This document shows positions 18,125-26,599 of a DNA stretch of 64,000 nt, piece after piece. How positions within the stretch are numbered: position 1 is the first letter of the stretch; each line of letters starts with the position of its first letter. This DNA is from DYHD01 sp037445375 (GTDB taxonomy: Bacteria > Nitrospirota > Thermodesulfovibrionia > Thermodesulfovibrionales > Dissulfurispiraceae), in assembly GCA_037445375.1 (NCBI GenBank), contig JBBIKS010000005.1, forward strand, positions 45,765 through 109,764, read 5' to 3'. The notes under the pieces were generated by a model. That model had not been told where the DNA came from, did no database searches, and saw only the letters and a list, made by a program, of their open reading frames with translations. The position numbers and the translations under genes are program-made.

Positions 18125-19261
18125 ATGCAAAAAGACCTTGAATTAGAGGAAACTGGATGTTTTATGGAGTTATTCCGCAAGGCGCGAGAGTATGAAGCGA
18201 CAGATTTATACATACTTGAAGGTAGGATGCCGAGGATTGGACGCTTAAAAGAGTATATGCCTACGTATGGCGAAAACTCGTTAGAGCCGTTAAGGAGTGA
18301 CATAGAGAGGTTTATACTCGACACGATTTATGACGATTTCACGTTAGAAGGCTATTTAAGAATTAAAACTAATAACGGTGAGAGCAAAGAAGTTCAAAAC
18401 AATCTTGAATATGCGTTCTCTATCAAAGAATATGGCAGATACAGGGTATCGGCTACAGTATCAGAAGAAGGATGGGGATTATCTATCAGGAAGCTGCCGT
18501 ATTACATACCCTCTATAGCCGAGATTGATAAAAGAAGTAATTTTCTGAAAGGCATAAAGAGTGTTTTAGATGGGAAGGAGACATCGGGGCTAATCATACA
18601 TACGGGTATCACCGGCTCCGGGAAAAGCACATTAATAGCCTCTGAGGTTGATGCTATTTCCAAATCTATCACCGGCAACATTTTTACATTTGAGAACCCT
18701 ATTGAGTATAAGTATGAAGCACCTACTAAGGCGCTGATCAGACAGTATGAAATAGGGCGTCATATCAATTCATACACCGAAGGGCTGAGATTTGCGCTTA
18801 GGAACAATCCTTCGGTGGTAGTTTTAGGTGAAGTGAGAAGCCACGAGGAGATCAAAGAAATGATTGATATGGCTATGCGGGGGCATCTGATATTTTCGAC
18901 CATGCACACATCTAACGCGCTTAACACGATTAGGTTTTTAGATAGCATTGGCGAGAATAAAGACTCATGGAGACAGCTTATAGCATATTCTTTGAAGGCT
19001 GTTATATCGCAGCGTTTAATCTACAAAAAAAATACAGGTTTTATACTTATACCCGAAGTTTTTATTCCAAGCGAGGTAGCGAGGAATAAACTTGCCAGAG
19101 GCGAGTTCAAGGATGTAAAAGATATGTTTTACGGAAATAATCTCAGAGAGACAGGCTCATTCACTTTAGAGGAATCACTTAATATCTTATACAGAGAAGG
19201 CTTCATCACCGATTCCGAAAAAAGGAGCATGGGCAGTGTCCAACAGCTTTTTGTATCTTGA
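18125..19261 (+). CDS. pilT: PilT/DotB-like retraction ATPase
   Basis: Hexameric secretion ATPase of 378 residues. Walker A GITGSGKST at about 159-167, aspartate box FTFENPIEYKYEA, Walker B NPSVVVLGEVRS, His box GHLIFSTMHTSN. It is the second such ATPase in the operon. IncI plasmids and Dot/Icm systems use a relative (TraJ/DotB), so it could serve pilus retraction or the transfer channel. Shine-Dalgarno ggaggt lies before the ATG. The 3' end overlaps the next gene. Confidence 0.85.
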   Translation: MQKDLELEETGCFMELFRKAREYEATDLYILEGRMPRIGRLKEYMPTYGENSLEPLRSDIERFILDTIYDDFTLEGYLRIKTNNGESKEVQNNLEYAFSIKEYGRYRVSATVSEEGWGLSIRKLPYYIPSIAEIDKRSNFLKGIKSVLDGKETSGLIIHTGITGSGKSTLIASEVDAISKSITGNIFTFENPIEYKYEAPTKALIRQYEIGRHINSYTEGLRFALRNNPSVVVLGEVRSHEEIKEMIDMAMRGHLIFSTMHTSNALNTIRFLDSIGENKDSWRQLIAYSLKAVISQRLIYKKNTGFILIPEVFIPSEVARNKLARGEFKDVKDMFYGNNLRETGSFTLEESLNILYREGFITDSEKRSMGSVQQLFVS

Positions 19262-19559
19262 AAAATTTAATTTAGACGAAAATGAAGAAATTAATATTCG
19301 CAATTCATATCTTTCTTTAAGAGTAAAGCTCTCCGATGTTTTATCTGCGCTCAGTGAAATAAAAAGGCAGACAAAGGCAAAAACACTAAATACAGCAATA
19401 GAGATGATGTATTTTTGCTCGCCGTCTAAAGAGAAATTAAGCAGCTTAGGGCTAATCATCACAATCCAAAGGTGCTCAAGAGACGGTAATGTTATCCCGA
19501 TGGTAAGCCTTGCAGAACTGTATCAGGCGATAGAAAGCGATCACCAAAAAGGCTATTAG
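19236..19559 (+). CDS. Hypothetical small protein in pilus operon
   Basis: Protein of 107 residues, GTG start 26 bases before the end of the pilT-like gene (Shine-Dalgarno aaaggag in that gene). No signal peptide or membrane segment; mixed helix/strand. No family recognised. Its tight embedding suggests a role in pilus control. Confidence 0.6.
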   Translation: MSNSFLYLEKFNLDENEEINIRNSYLSLRVKLSDVLSALSEIKRQTKAKTLNTAIEMMYFCSPSKEKLSSLGLIITIQRCSRDGNVIPMVSLAELYQAIESDHQKGY

Positions 19560-19587
19560 CCTTAAAAACAAAAGGAGGTATTTAGAA

Positions 19588-20052
19588 GTGGGAATGGGAA
19601 TTGGTTTCAACAGCATTAAAAACAATAAGGGATTTACGCTTATCGAGTTGGTGTTGGTTATTGCGCTTGGCGCTTTGATCATGTTGGGAGCTATGACGCT
19701 TTACGGTAAAAGCAGGGATACGGCTACAGCCGACCAGATAGTGAAAGGCACTCACACAATTATGGCGGGGCTGACAGAGTTAAAGTTGTACAAAGGGGTT
19801 TTGCCTGCTGGCACAAACTGGCCCGCTTCAGCTACAAATTATATAGATACCAAACTTACGACTGCATATGGGTATAACTGCGCTTCGGGTGTTTTACGGC
19901 TCACAACGCCTGCTTGTGACAGTGCGGATCAGGCAACCAGAGTCCTTACCAAGCTAACCGACCAGACTCTTTGCGAATCCGGATCGGCGGTAACAACCGA
20001 CAACAAGATAGCTTGTATCGTAAAGGGTTTCAACGGCAATGCCGGTTGTTAG
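19588..20052 (+). CDS. pilS: Type IV major prepilin (PilS-like)
   Basis: Protein of 154 residues. Short leader ending NNKG, then the prepilin motif GFTLIELVLVIALGALIMLG with Glu at mature position 5. The C-terminal globular part has two Cys pairs that may close the D-region. GTG start behind a very strong aaaaggagg. This is probably the thin-pilus subunit. A prepilin peptidase gene is not in this window. Confidence 0.85.
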   Translation: MGMGIGFNSIKNNKGFTLIELVLVIALGALIMLGAMTLYGKSRDTATADQIVKGTHTIMAGLTELKLYKGVLPAGTNWPASATNYIDTKLTTAYGYNCASGVLRLTTPACDSADQATRVLTKLTDQTLCESGSAVTTDNKIACIVKGFNGNAGC

Positions 20053-20518
20053 GGATAACAATACTCCATTTTTACCACTCAATCCGCCGTGGCGACACGG
20101 TGGATTTACTTTAACCGAAGTGGTGATAGCTTTGGCTTTAGTGGCTCTTGTGTTAGCGGGAGCATTAAAGGGTGTCGAAATAATGAATAATTCTTCTCAG
20201 ATTAATTCCGCCGTAAGCAAGTTTACTCAGATAGCTCACGGCATAAACGAATACAGGCTGTTGTATAGGACTATACCATCGGGATCGGCATGGACACCGT
20301 TTAACGACTTCGTTGATGCGAGCATAAGGGCAGAACACTCATATAGTTGTGGCGGTGGAACAAGCAATAAGGTAGCGATAGTTACAACATATAAATTCAA
20401 CGCCAATCCACGGCAAAAGCTGATTGATCAAGGCGTATGTTCGTCATTATCACATCCTTATGCAGATGGAACTTTTGCTTGTTATCTTAGCGTATTTGCA
20501 AATGATTCTTGCATTTGA
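20039..20518 (+). CDS. Second type IV prepilin-like protein
   Basis: Protein of 159 residues with prepilin motif GGFTLTEVVIALALVALVLAG after a 22-residue leader that is longer than usual (the start may be further downstream). The C-terminal part has four Cys. It overlaps the end of the preceding pilin gene by 14 bases. Probably a minor pilin or alternative major subunit. Confidence 0.75.
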   Translation: MPVVRDNNTPFLPLNPPWRHGGFTLTEVVIALALVALVLAGALKGVEIMNNSSQINSAVSKFTQIAHGINEYRLLYRTIPSGSAWTPFNDFVDASIRAEHSYSCGGGTSNKVAIVTTYKFNANPRQKLIDQGVCSSLSHPYADGTFACYLSVFANDSCI

Positions 20519-20524
20519 GGCGGC

Positions 20525-21082
20525 ATGTTTTTTCTAATACTAATCACAGCAATGATATTTACGGTGTATTCGGGACTGAATCTTTTAGCCGTTACTCCCA
20601 CAACGCCTGATTATCAGAGCATTGCTCTGAAGAAAGCGAAGTCGGCGCATTTTGTAACTGGCAGCGCCCCTTCTTCTGTCACTGTAATTAACGCTACTGT
20701 CTCAGTCAATCCGTTAGAGGTAACAGCGCCCGCCTATCAAAGCACAGAGAACGTTGCATGGAAGAAAATCAATAATGAGCAGGCGATACTAACCGTCTGC
20801 AATCAGATTATGCTCAAGTGCAGCACAAGCGACATAGCTCGCTTGTTTAATTTTATGCCTTCCAATACAGGGACTCTTGATTCTTTGCTTACAGGGACTA
20901 TAAGTAGCAGCATAAATTGCGGCGATACAAACACTTATGGCCCCTATGGGCGGTATTTACTCAGAATGGCATTAAATACACAGGATACGAGTCAGGTATT
21001 AGCGGGCATAACTTATACTTTTCGTTACAATAAGCCTTTATCAGGGAGCGGATGTTTTTATGTTGACATTATTGGAACTTAA
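20525..21082 (+). CDS. Secreted or membrane-anchored pilus-operon protein
   Basis: Protein of 185 residues with an N-terminal hydrophobic stretch (FLILITAMIFTVYSGLNLLA) but no Gly-Phe-Thr prepilin motif. The mature part is rich in Thr/Ser/Val and has four Cys. It is preceded by gaggcggc and overlaps the next gene by 23 bases. Possibly a pilus-associated component; no family recognised. Confidence 0.6.
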   Translation: MFFLILITAMIFTVYSGLNLLAVTPTTPDYQSIALKKAKSAHFVTGSAPSSVTVINATVSVNPLEVTAPAYQSTENVAWKKINNEQAILTVCNQIMLKCSTSDIARLFNFMPSNTGTLDSLLTGTISSSINCGDTNTYGPYGRYLLRMALNTQDTSQVLAGITYTFRYNKPLSGSGCFYVDIIGT

Positions 21083-22214
21083 CAAAAAAGATTATAAACG
21101 AGGCGGCTTTGCATTGACCGAGATCATAATTGCTCTTGCCGTTCTTGCAATCACCATCACGGGCATAACGATGGTAGCCAATAAATCTATAAGGGTCAAA
21201 AGGACTGCTGACACAACAGTAGTAATGAAGAAAGTCATGGATGCCCTTGAGACGACTTACAGGGAGAATGTGGCTTATGCGGAAAGATTTTGCGCGGGCT
21301 GGACGATAGCGCCGTGCAATGCAGGAAGAATCACTCCTTCCATAACCAACACTACAACCTTGAGCATCTGGCTTCCAACGGAATCTGCAAGAAGGGCATG
21401 GATGGCGGCAGGATGCACGGTAACGCTTTCTTCTGGATCAATATATAGTGTTGTTTGTCCAAGCGGTTACGGCGACAATCTTACTTATTCAAATTTACAA
21501 AATGGACATACGGCAAACACTCACTACTTAAACGGCTACAACAAAACTCCTTACCAGATTCAAATCTCCGTCACTATTCCTGGCGGCTCTACATCTGTTC
21601 AAGAGGTATGGTCATCCGGTTATCTCGATGCTGAGTATTTTGAAAGGAGTAATCAGAAAATATTAACCCTGCTCAGGGCTATCAAGGCATATCATTTCAA
21701 TCGCCTCTTATATGAGGCAAACACAAATGTTTGCAATGCTTCAACCGGGGGGCTTGCATCAACGGATGATACTTTAATACCATGGGGGTGGCAGTTAGTG
21801 GCATCTAACGCCACGAATGCCCAAGCAAGATGCACGGGGGTTGAGACATCTCCCTGCGGATGCTCAAGTCATGGGGTTAGTACTGTGTGGTCTAACTCGA
21901 CTGCTTATCTACAGATTGACACCCAAGCTGAACTGAACCAGATAGTCAATAATCTCGGAATTGATCTGAGCAGCAGGACCGATGGTTACGGCAATATGCT
22001 AACTATAAGGCTGCTTGCGGATAGAGACGGCAACCAGTTTGCATCACTTCCTTCACGCCCTAAGGTCACTTATTCTGCATGTCTTCCGGGTGGCAATGGT
22101 GCAGGTTGCAGCATAGGCACGGTATTCCCGCAATTGCCCCCTTACACTGGCATAGCCGGTGTTTTATCAGGCAGCGCTTTCGTCTATTCACAAAAGGTTG
22201 TTTACGCCAATTAA
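21060..22214 (+). CDS. pilV: Large minor prepilin, PilV-like
   Basis: Protein of 384 residues with prepilin motif GGFALTEIIIALAVLAITIT at about 15-34 and a large Cys-containing C-terminal region, the layout of the PilV tip adhesin of type IVB pili. No shufflon-type inverted repeats or adjacent recombinase are visible. After its TAA the same frame stays open for 31 codons (QIAQEVTFRKVGDELHVTLE...), which may belong to inserted IS sequence. Confidence 0.7.
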   Translation: MLTLLELNKKDYKRGGFALTEIIIALAVLAITITGITMVANKSIRVKRTADTTVVMKKVMDALETTYRENVAYAERFCAGWTIAPCNAGRITPSITNTTTLSIWLPTESARRAWMAAGCTVTLSSGSIYSVVCPSGYGDNLTYSNLQNGHTANTHYLNGYNKTPYQIQISVTIPGGSTSVQEVWSSGYLDAEYFERSNQKILTLLRAIKAYHFNRLLYEANTNVCNASTGGLASTDDTLIPWGWQLVASNATNAQARCTGVETSPCGCSSHGVSTVWSNSTAYLQIDTQAELNQIVNNLGIDLSSRTDGYGNMLTIRLLADRDGNQFASLPSRPKVTYSACLPGGNGAGCSIGTVFPQLPPYTGIAGVLSGSAFVYSQKVVYAN

Positions 22215-22227
22215 CAGATAGCGCAAG

Positions 22228-22247
22228 AAGTCACCTTCCGTAAGGTG
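22228..22247 (+). repeat. Hairpin, possible left end of IscB element
   Basis: CACCTT-ccgt-AAGGTG just after the pilV stop. Small hairpins like this mark IS200/IS605 left ends. The exact boundary is not fixed. Confidence 0.35.
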
Positions 22248-22329
22248 GGGGATGAATTGCACGTAACATTAGAAGATATAAAACATTATGTCGAGACCCA
22301 AAAAGAAAAATAAGAGTCAATCTGACGCC

Positions 22330-22653
22330 ATGCACTGCATCTCGTATCGTTACCGGGCATATCCTGTTGATCCCCCTGCTGACTGAACAGATTGACGGCA
22401 TCCGTGCCTTAATCTGTTTAGTCGGATCGAAGCTCAGAGTATCGGGCTTTGAGGTTCAACCAGACTAAGGTTTTTTGAGACCTACGATTGTTGAGCCATC
22501 GCACCGCTGGATGCAAGCCAGTCTGGCGCTCTGTGGTCTGTATTCATGAAAGCGGCACAGGGAGTCCGCTCAAGGATGCAGGCATGACAAGTTCAATAAT
22601 CATTGTCGAGGCACACTTTACCGGCGCAAGCCGAGATTTTGGAGGTAGCTTCA
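22330..22653 (+). ncRNA. Probable IscB omega-RNA region
   Basis: About 320 bases upstream of iscB without a coding frame but full of complementary segments, for example gactgaacagatt / aatctgtttagtc (22380-22432). It ends with a conserved-looking block (caggcatgacaag ... gaggcacac) next to the Shine-Dalgarno. IscB systems encode their guide-scaffold RNA here, with the guide taken from sequence at the 5' side. Boundaries are estimated. Confidence 0.55.
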
Positions 22654-23952
22654 ATGCAGCAAAGGGTTTTGGTAGTAAGTAGTAACAGACAGCCGCTTAT
22701 GCCTTGCCATCCAGCAAGGGCAAGGCAGTTGCTAAGGGAAGGTAAGGCGGCGAAGCTAAGGCGTTACCCTTTTACGATCATTATGAAGAACAGCTCTGAT
22801 GGAGACCGCCAAACGGTTGAATTGAAAGTCGATCCCGGAAGCAAGAGGACAGGGATAGCTCTCATAGCCGATTTTAAGCGTTGCAAAACAATTATATGGG
22901 GCGAGGAGTTGGAGCATCGGGGCAAACAGATTAAGTCTGGTTTAGATTCCCGCCGTGCTATTAGGCGGTCTCGCAGGAACAGAAAGACCAGATATCGCCA
23001 AGCACGGTTTGACAATAGGGCGAGACCGAAGGGATGGCTGCCGCCGTCATTAATGCACAGAGTATATACTGCCTTGACCTGGGTGAAGCGATTAATACGG
23101 TTTGCTCCGGTAACAGGTATAGCTTATGAATCGGTCAGATTTGATATGCAGCTAATGCAGAATCCTGAGATTTCCGGCATTGAATACCAGCAGGGCACTT
23201 TGGCTGGTTATGAGATCAGAGAACACTTTCTGGATAAGTGGGGGCGTGCCTGTGCTTATTGTGATGCAACAGATAAACTCTTGCAGATTGAGCATGTTGT
23301 CAGTAAGTCTAAGGGTGGGACTGATAGGGTTTCTAATCTGGTTATCGCCTGCAAAGACTGTAACGAAAAGAAAGGCACTCAGGATATCCACAATTTCCTT
23401 GCCCATGACAAGCCTCGTTTGGGCAGGATAATCAATCAACTCAAGTCTCCACTGAAAGATGCTGCGGCGCTCAATGCTACTCGATATGCGTTGAGGGATG
23501 AATTATTCAAGCTGGGACTGCCGGTGGAAACAGGCTCAGGCGGCAGGACTAAGTTCAATAGGGTTAACCAAGGATATCCGAAGGCTGACTGGATAGATGC
23601 TGCGTGTGTTGGTGAATCAGGTAGTGCTGTCAGGCTTGACCCAAATATGAAAGTGATTAGGTCTAAGGCGGTCGGTCACGGAAGCAGGCAGATGTGTAGA
23701 ATGGATAAGTTCGGATTTCCAAGGACAAAGGCTAAGGCTGCCTCAATAGTCAATGGATTCCGTACCGGCGACATAGTAAGACTGGATCGCCTGTCAGGTA
23801 AGTATGCAGGGCAGCATGATGGTTCTGTAGTAGTCAGGGCTACAGGGATGTTTGATGTAAAAACAATATTTAAAGGCAAGCGGACAAAGATTACTGCTCC
23901 TGCTTGTCAATTTATGAAGCTGCATGGGTGTGATGGCTATGCTTACATATAG
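22654..23952 (+). CDS. iscB: IscB RNA-guided nuclease, apparently intact
   Basis: Ancestor-type relative of Cas9, 432 residues from the ATG at 22654 (ggaggtag upstream). Order: PLMP domain (QPLMPCHPARARQLL, 13-27), RuvC-I with VDPGSKRTGIAL (Asp60), arginine-rich bridge helix (RRAIRRSRRNRKTRYRQ, 100-116), RuvC-II with IAYESVRFD (Glu159), HNH with CAYC (200-203), EH (213-214), N228 and CKDC (233-236), RuvC-III with ADWIDAAC (about Asp315), then the C-terminal TAM-interacting part. All catalytic residues are present. No TnpA lies nearby. It sits between pilV and the ASH-repeat gene, after an omega-RNA-like leader. Confidence 0.92.
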   Translation: MQQRVLVVSSNRQPLMPCHPARARQLLREGKAAKLRRYPFTIIMKNSSDGDRQTVELKVDPGSKRTGIALIADFKRCKTIIWGEELEHRGKQIKSGLDSRRAIRRSRRNRKTRYRQARFDNRARPKGWLPPSLMHRVYTALTWVKRLIRFAPVTGIAYESVRFDMQLMQNPEISGIEYQQGTLAGYEIREHFLDKWGRACAYCDATDKLLQIEHVVSKSKGGTDRVSNLVIACKDCNEKKGTQDIHNFLAHDKPRLGRIINQLKSPLKDAAALNATRYALRDELFKLGLPVETGSGGRTKFNRVNQGYPKADWIDAACVGESGSAVRLDPNMKVIRSKAVGHGSRQMCRMDKFGFPRTKAKAASIVNGFRTGDIVRLDRLSGKYAGQHDGSVVVRATGMFDVKTIFKGKRTKITAPACQFMKLHGCDGYAYI

Positions 23953-24078
23953 CTTCGATCCAAGACCGCATGGGGAAAATTACCGGAGTGCCGCCGACCG
24001 CCTGCCTCAGTGCCGTTGGCTCTTCCACAATACTTGCCCTTCGGTCCTCGGCGGGGTCGCTCACTTCCATGGTTCGCT

Positions 24079-24582
24079 TCAAGGATAGCCAATCAACGGA
24101 AAGATTTTTTACACAAACTATCGTTGTGGCTGGTCATGAACTATGCCTATATAGCATTTGAGAACCTTAATATTCCCGCAATGGTCAGGAATCATAATCT
24201 TGCAAAGGCAATTCTCGATGCAGGATGGGGGACTCTTATTCAATTTGCCATCTATAAGAGTGTAATGCTCAGAGGCAACGCAGTGGTAAGAGTAAATCCA
24301 TCCTATACCAGTCAGGATTGTTCTATTTGCAAATACAGAGTCCCTAAAACTCTTGCTGACAGACTGCATATCTGTCCTAACTGCGGAGTAGTTCTGGAGA
24401 GAGACCATAATGCGGCTAACACTATAGAGTTCAGAGCTTTTGGCAGTAACACGGTAGGGATGGAATGTCCCGAACCTAACGCCTGTGGAGACGGAGCCTC
24501 TACCCTGTCATTGATAGGGCAAGTTCTGTCGTCGAAACAGGAAGCTCCGACTGAAAGCATCAGCTCAGTCGTGAGTAGTTCA
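24079..24582 (+). pseudogene. tnpB: Truncated TnpB with element right end
   Basis: C-terminal part of a TnpB. Coding similarity starts near 24079 (RIANQRKDFLHKLSLWLV). RuvC-II Glu (YIAFENLNI), a zinc ribbon (CSIC ... CPNC) and RuvC-III Asp (ERDHNAANT) are present, but the N-terminus and RuvC-I (about 190 residues) are missing. The 3' end carries the usual TnpB/omega-RNA overlap and a right-end motif (gtcgtgagtagttcac) finishing about 24582. The frame itself runs on to 24624 through the leader of the next gene. Non-functional. Confidence 0.8.
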
Positions 24583-24620
24583 CTATCTAGAAATATCACA
24601 AAAGGAGAGGTAAAAAAACA

Positions 24621-26480
24621 ATGAAAAAACGGACTCTTATTGTATCTACAATAATGCTCGTAGCTCTTATTTCAGCGCTGTTTATGGGTGTGCAACCTGT
24701 TTCATCTAACAATGATGTAAGGGTTACATCATCAGGTGAAACACTGTATTATTTAAGCACGGCTACGCCTGCTATTAATGTTGCGCCGACTGCTCTTAAC
24801 TTCGGCAATGTGAATGTAGGAAGTTCTTCTACTTTATCTGTGACGGTATCAAACATTGGAGCGGGAGACCTCATTATAGGTGTGGTTACTTCTCCGTCTG
24901 CGCCTTTCAGCAAGACTACTGATACCTGTTCAAATCAGACCAGTCCACAAGGGACTAACTGCACTATATCAATACGGTTTGCTCCTACCGCTGGCGGGTC
25001 TTTTTCGGGAACTTTTGTAATCCCTACAAACGATCCAACGATGCCAAGTTATACCATAACCTTAACCGGAACTGGTATATCGGGTCCTCAGATTGTGGCT
25101 ACGCCTAACCCGTTAGACTTTGGAACTGTGAACGTCAGCGACACAAGCACACTGACCGTAACTGTCCGGAACACTGGGTCGCAGAATCTGGTATTTTCTT
25201 CCATTACCAATCCGGCGCTTCCGTTTTCAAGGGTATCAGGCGGGACTTGCACGAATACCTCTACTCTTACGCCTTCAAGCACTTGCACGCTCAGGGTTCG
25301 GTTTGCTCCAACAACAGAAAACACATTCAACGGCAGCTTTATAATCAACTCTAATGCGACTAACGCTCCGGCATACACCATATCGCTTACAGGCATTGGT
25401 AGGGCAATCCCCATGATCACCATCAGCCCCAATCCTGTAGATTTTGGCGATGTAATTAACAACACCAACACAACAAGAACTGTAACGGTGTCTTCGACTG
25501 GCTCTAAAACCTTGATCGTATCGTCCTATACTTCTCCGTCTGCGCCATTCAGTATAATTTCTTCTACTTGCACGGCGGGCATAAACTTAGCGGTGGGGAG
25601 TAGTTGCACGATAACCGTAAGGTTTGTGCCGACAACTCTCGGTAGTCATAACGGCAGCTTTATCGTCTATTCAAACACTGGCGATGTTCCGGGGACTCCG
25701 ACAACGGTAAACTTAATGGGTAACAGCACAGCCCCGCTTCCTACTTGCAGTGCCAATTTTAATCCGTCAACAATCACAGAAGGGCAGACAACTTCATTAA
25801 GCTGGTCAACGACTAATGCGGTGAGTGGTTCATATAGCTGCAATGGTAGTATTGGGAGCGGATCGCCACCTTCATTGCCGAATGGTTCTGTTACGGTTGC
25901 GCCTACAAATACACATACACAGACTTGTACGCTGACGGTTTATAACTCTGCATCGCAAGCTGCGACTTGTTCAGCATCGGTTACGGTTAATCCTGCCATT
26001 GGTGGCGGCGGTGGGGTTATTCAGCATTTGCACAACATAGGCTTTCCGGGTAATTACCATGCCGTTCATATTTCAGGCAACAATATAAGATATGTAACAG
26101 TAAATACGCCTATTAACGCAACCCCTGCCAATATAACATTCGCAGGGAACTGGTTAGGACTCTCTGCTTCCTCTCCATCAGGGGAAAGCTGCTCAAACAA
26201 TGATCTAAGTATATTTACAAAGGCTTGTATAATCAAAAGTGGCGCAACATTAACTTTCCGGGCTTACAATAAATCCCTTAATAGCATCGCGGGAGGGTCT
26301 ATCTCGCTCGGATGGGGAGGTTATATGCATATATTTACTGACGATACGGTACAATGTTATCGGGCGGGGCTGGAAGCGACAGGCAATCAGATAAGGACTA
26401 CATTCCATCGTCAGCTCTATTGCAACATCTACCCTTGGGAACTTATCGACGCAAGTCCGCCAGCGCCATATACTCCATAA
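24621..26480 (+). CDS. Surface/secreted protein with three ASH-type repeats
   Basis: Protein of 619 residues with a signal peptide (about 1-29). Three tandem beta-sandwich repeats of about 105 residues start near 50, 155 and 263. Each has a P..L/VDFG.V...T/S core, a Cys pair and a RFAPT/RFVPT...G.F..NS block, as in ASH / choice-of-anchor D domains. A fourth Cys-rich Ig-like region (about 375-455, CSANFNPSTITEGQTTSLSW) is followed by a GGGGG linker and a unique C-terminal domain (about 462-619) with several Cys. Shine-Dalgarno aaaggagagg. It was originally next to pilV, so it may be an adhesin of the pilus or cell surface. Confidence 0.75.
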   Translation: MKKRTLIVSTIMLVALISALFMGVQPVSSNNDVRVTSSGETLYYLSTATPAINVAPTALNFGNVNVGSSSTLSVTVSNIGAGDLIIGVVTSPSAPFSKTTDTCSNQTSPQGTNCTISIRFAPTAGGSFSGTFVIPTNDPTMPSYTITLTGTGISGPQIVATPNPLDFGTVNVSDTSTLTVTVRNTGSQNLVFSSITNPALPFSRVSGGTCTNTSTLTPSSTCTLRVRFAPTTENTFNGSFIINSNATNAPAYTISLTGIGRAIPMITISPNPVDFGDVINNTNTTRTVTVSSTGSKTLIVSSYTSPSAPFSIISSTCTAGINLAVGSSCTITVRFVPTTLGSHNGSFIVYSNTGDVPGTPTTVNLMGNSTAPLPTCSANFNPSTITEGQTTSLSWSTTNAVSGSYSCNGSIGSGSPPSLPNGSVTVAPTNTHTQTCTLTVYNSASQAATCSASVTVNPAIGGGGGVIQHLHNIGFPGNYHAVHISGNNIRYVTVNTPINATPANITFAGNWLGLSASSPSGESCSNNDLSIFTKACIIKSGATLTFRAYNKSLNSIAGGSISLGWGGYMHIFTDDTVQCYRAGLEATGNQIRTTFHRQLYCNIYPWELIDASPPAPYTP

Positions 26481-26564
26481 TTACCCTTCATTTTAGTTTT
26501 GCGGCTGGATACCCCGCTGCTTGCGGCGGGGAGGAAAGCCGCTCCTCCTTTCTTAAAATAATGG

Positions 26565-26593
26565 TTGACATTGTATAGAAGATTCTTTACTTT
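26565..26593 (+). promoter_or_regulatory. Promoter of tnpB
   Basis: TTGACA (26565-26570), 17-base spacer, TACTTT (26588-26593), then ATG at 26600. The transcript would begin at or next to the start codon. Confidence 0.45.
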
Positions 26594-26599
26594 ATATCC

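Noticed and set aside
22212..22310. Stop-codon read-through extension of PilV
   Set aside because: The frame stays open for 31 codons after TAA, but this overlaps the probable IscB element end, and chance is enough to explain it.
21060..22330. Shufflon at the 3' end of pilV
   Set aside because: No inverted repeats with alternative C-terminal segments and no recombinase next to it; the sequence after the stop belongs to IS material.
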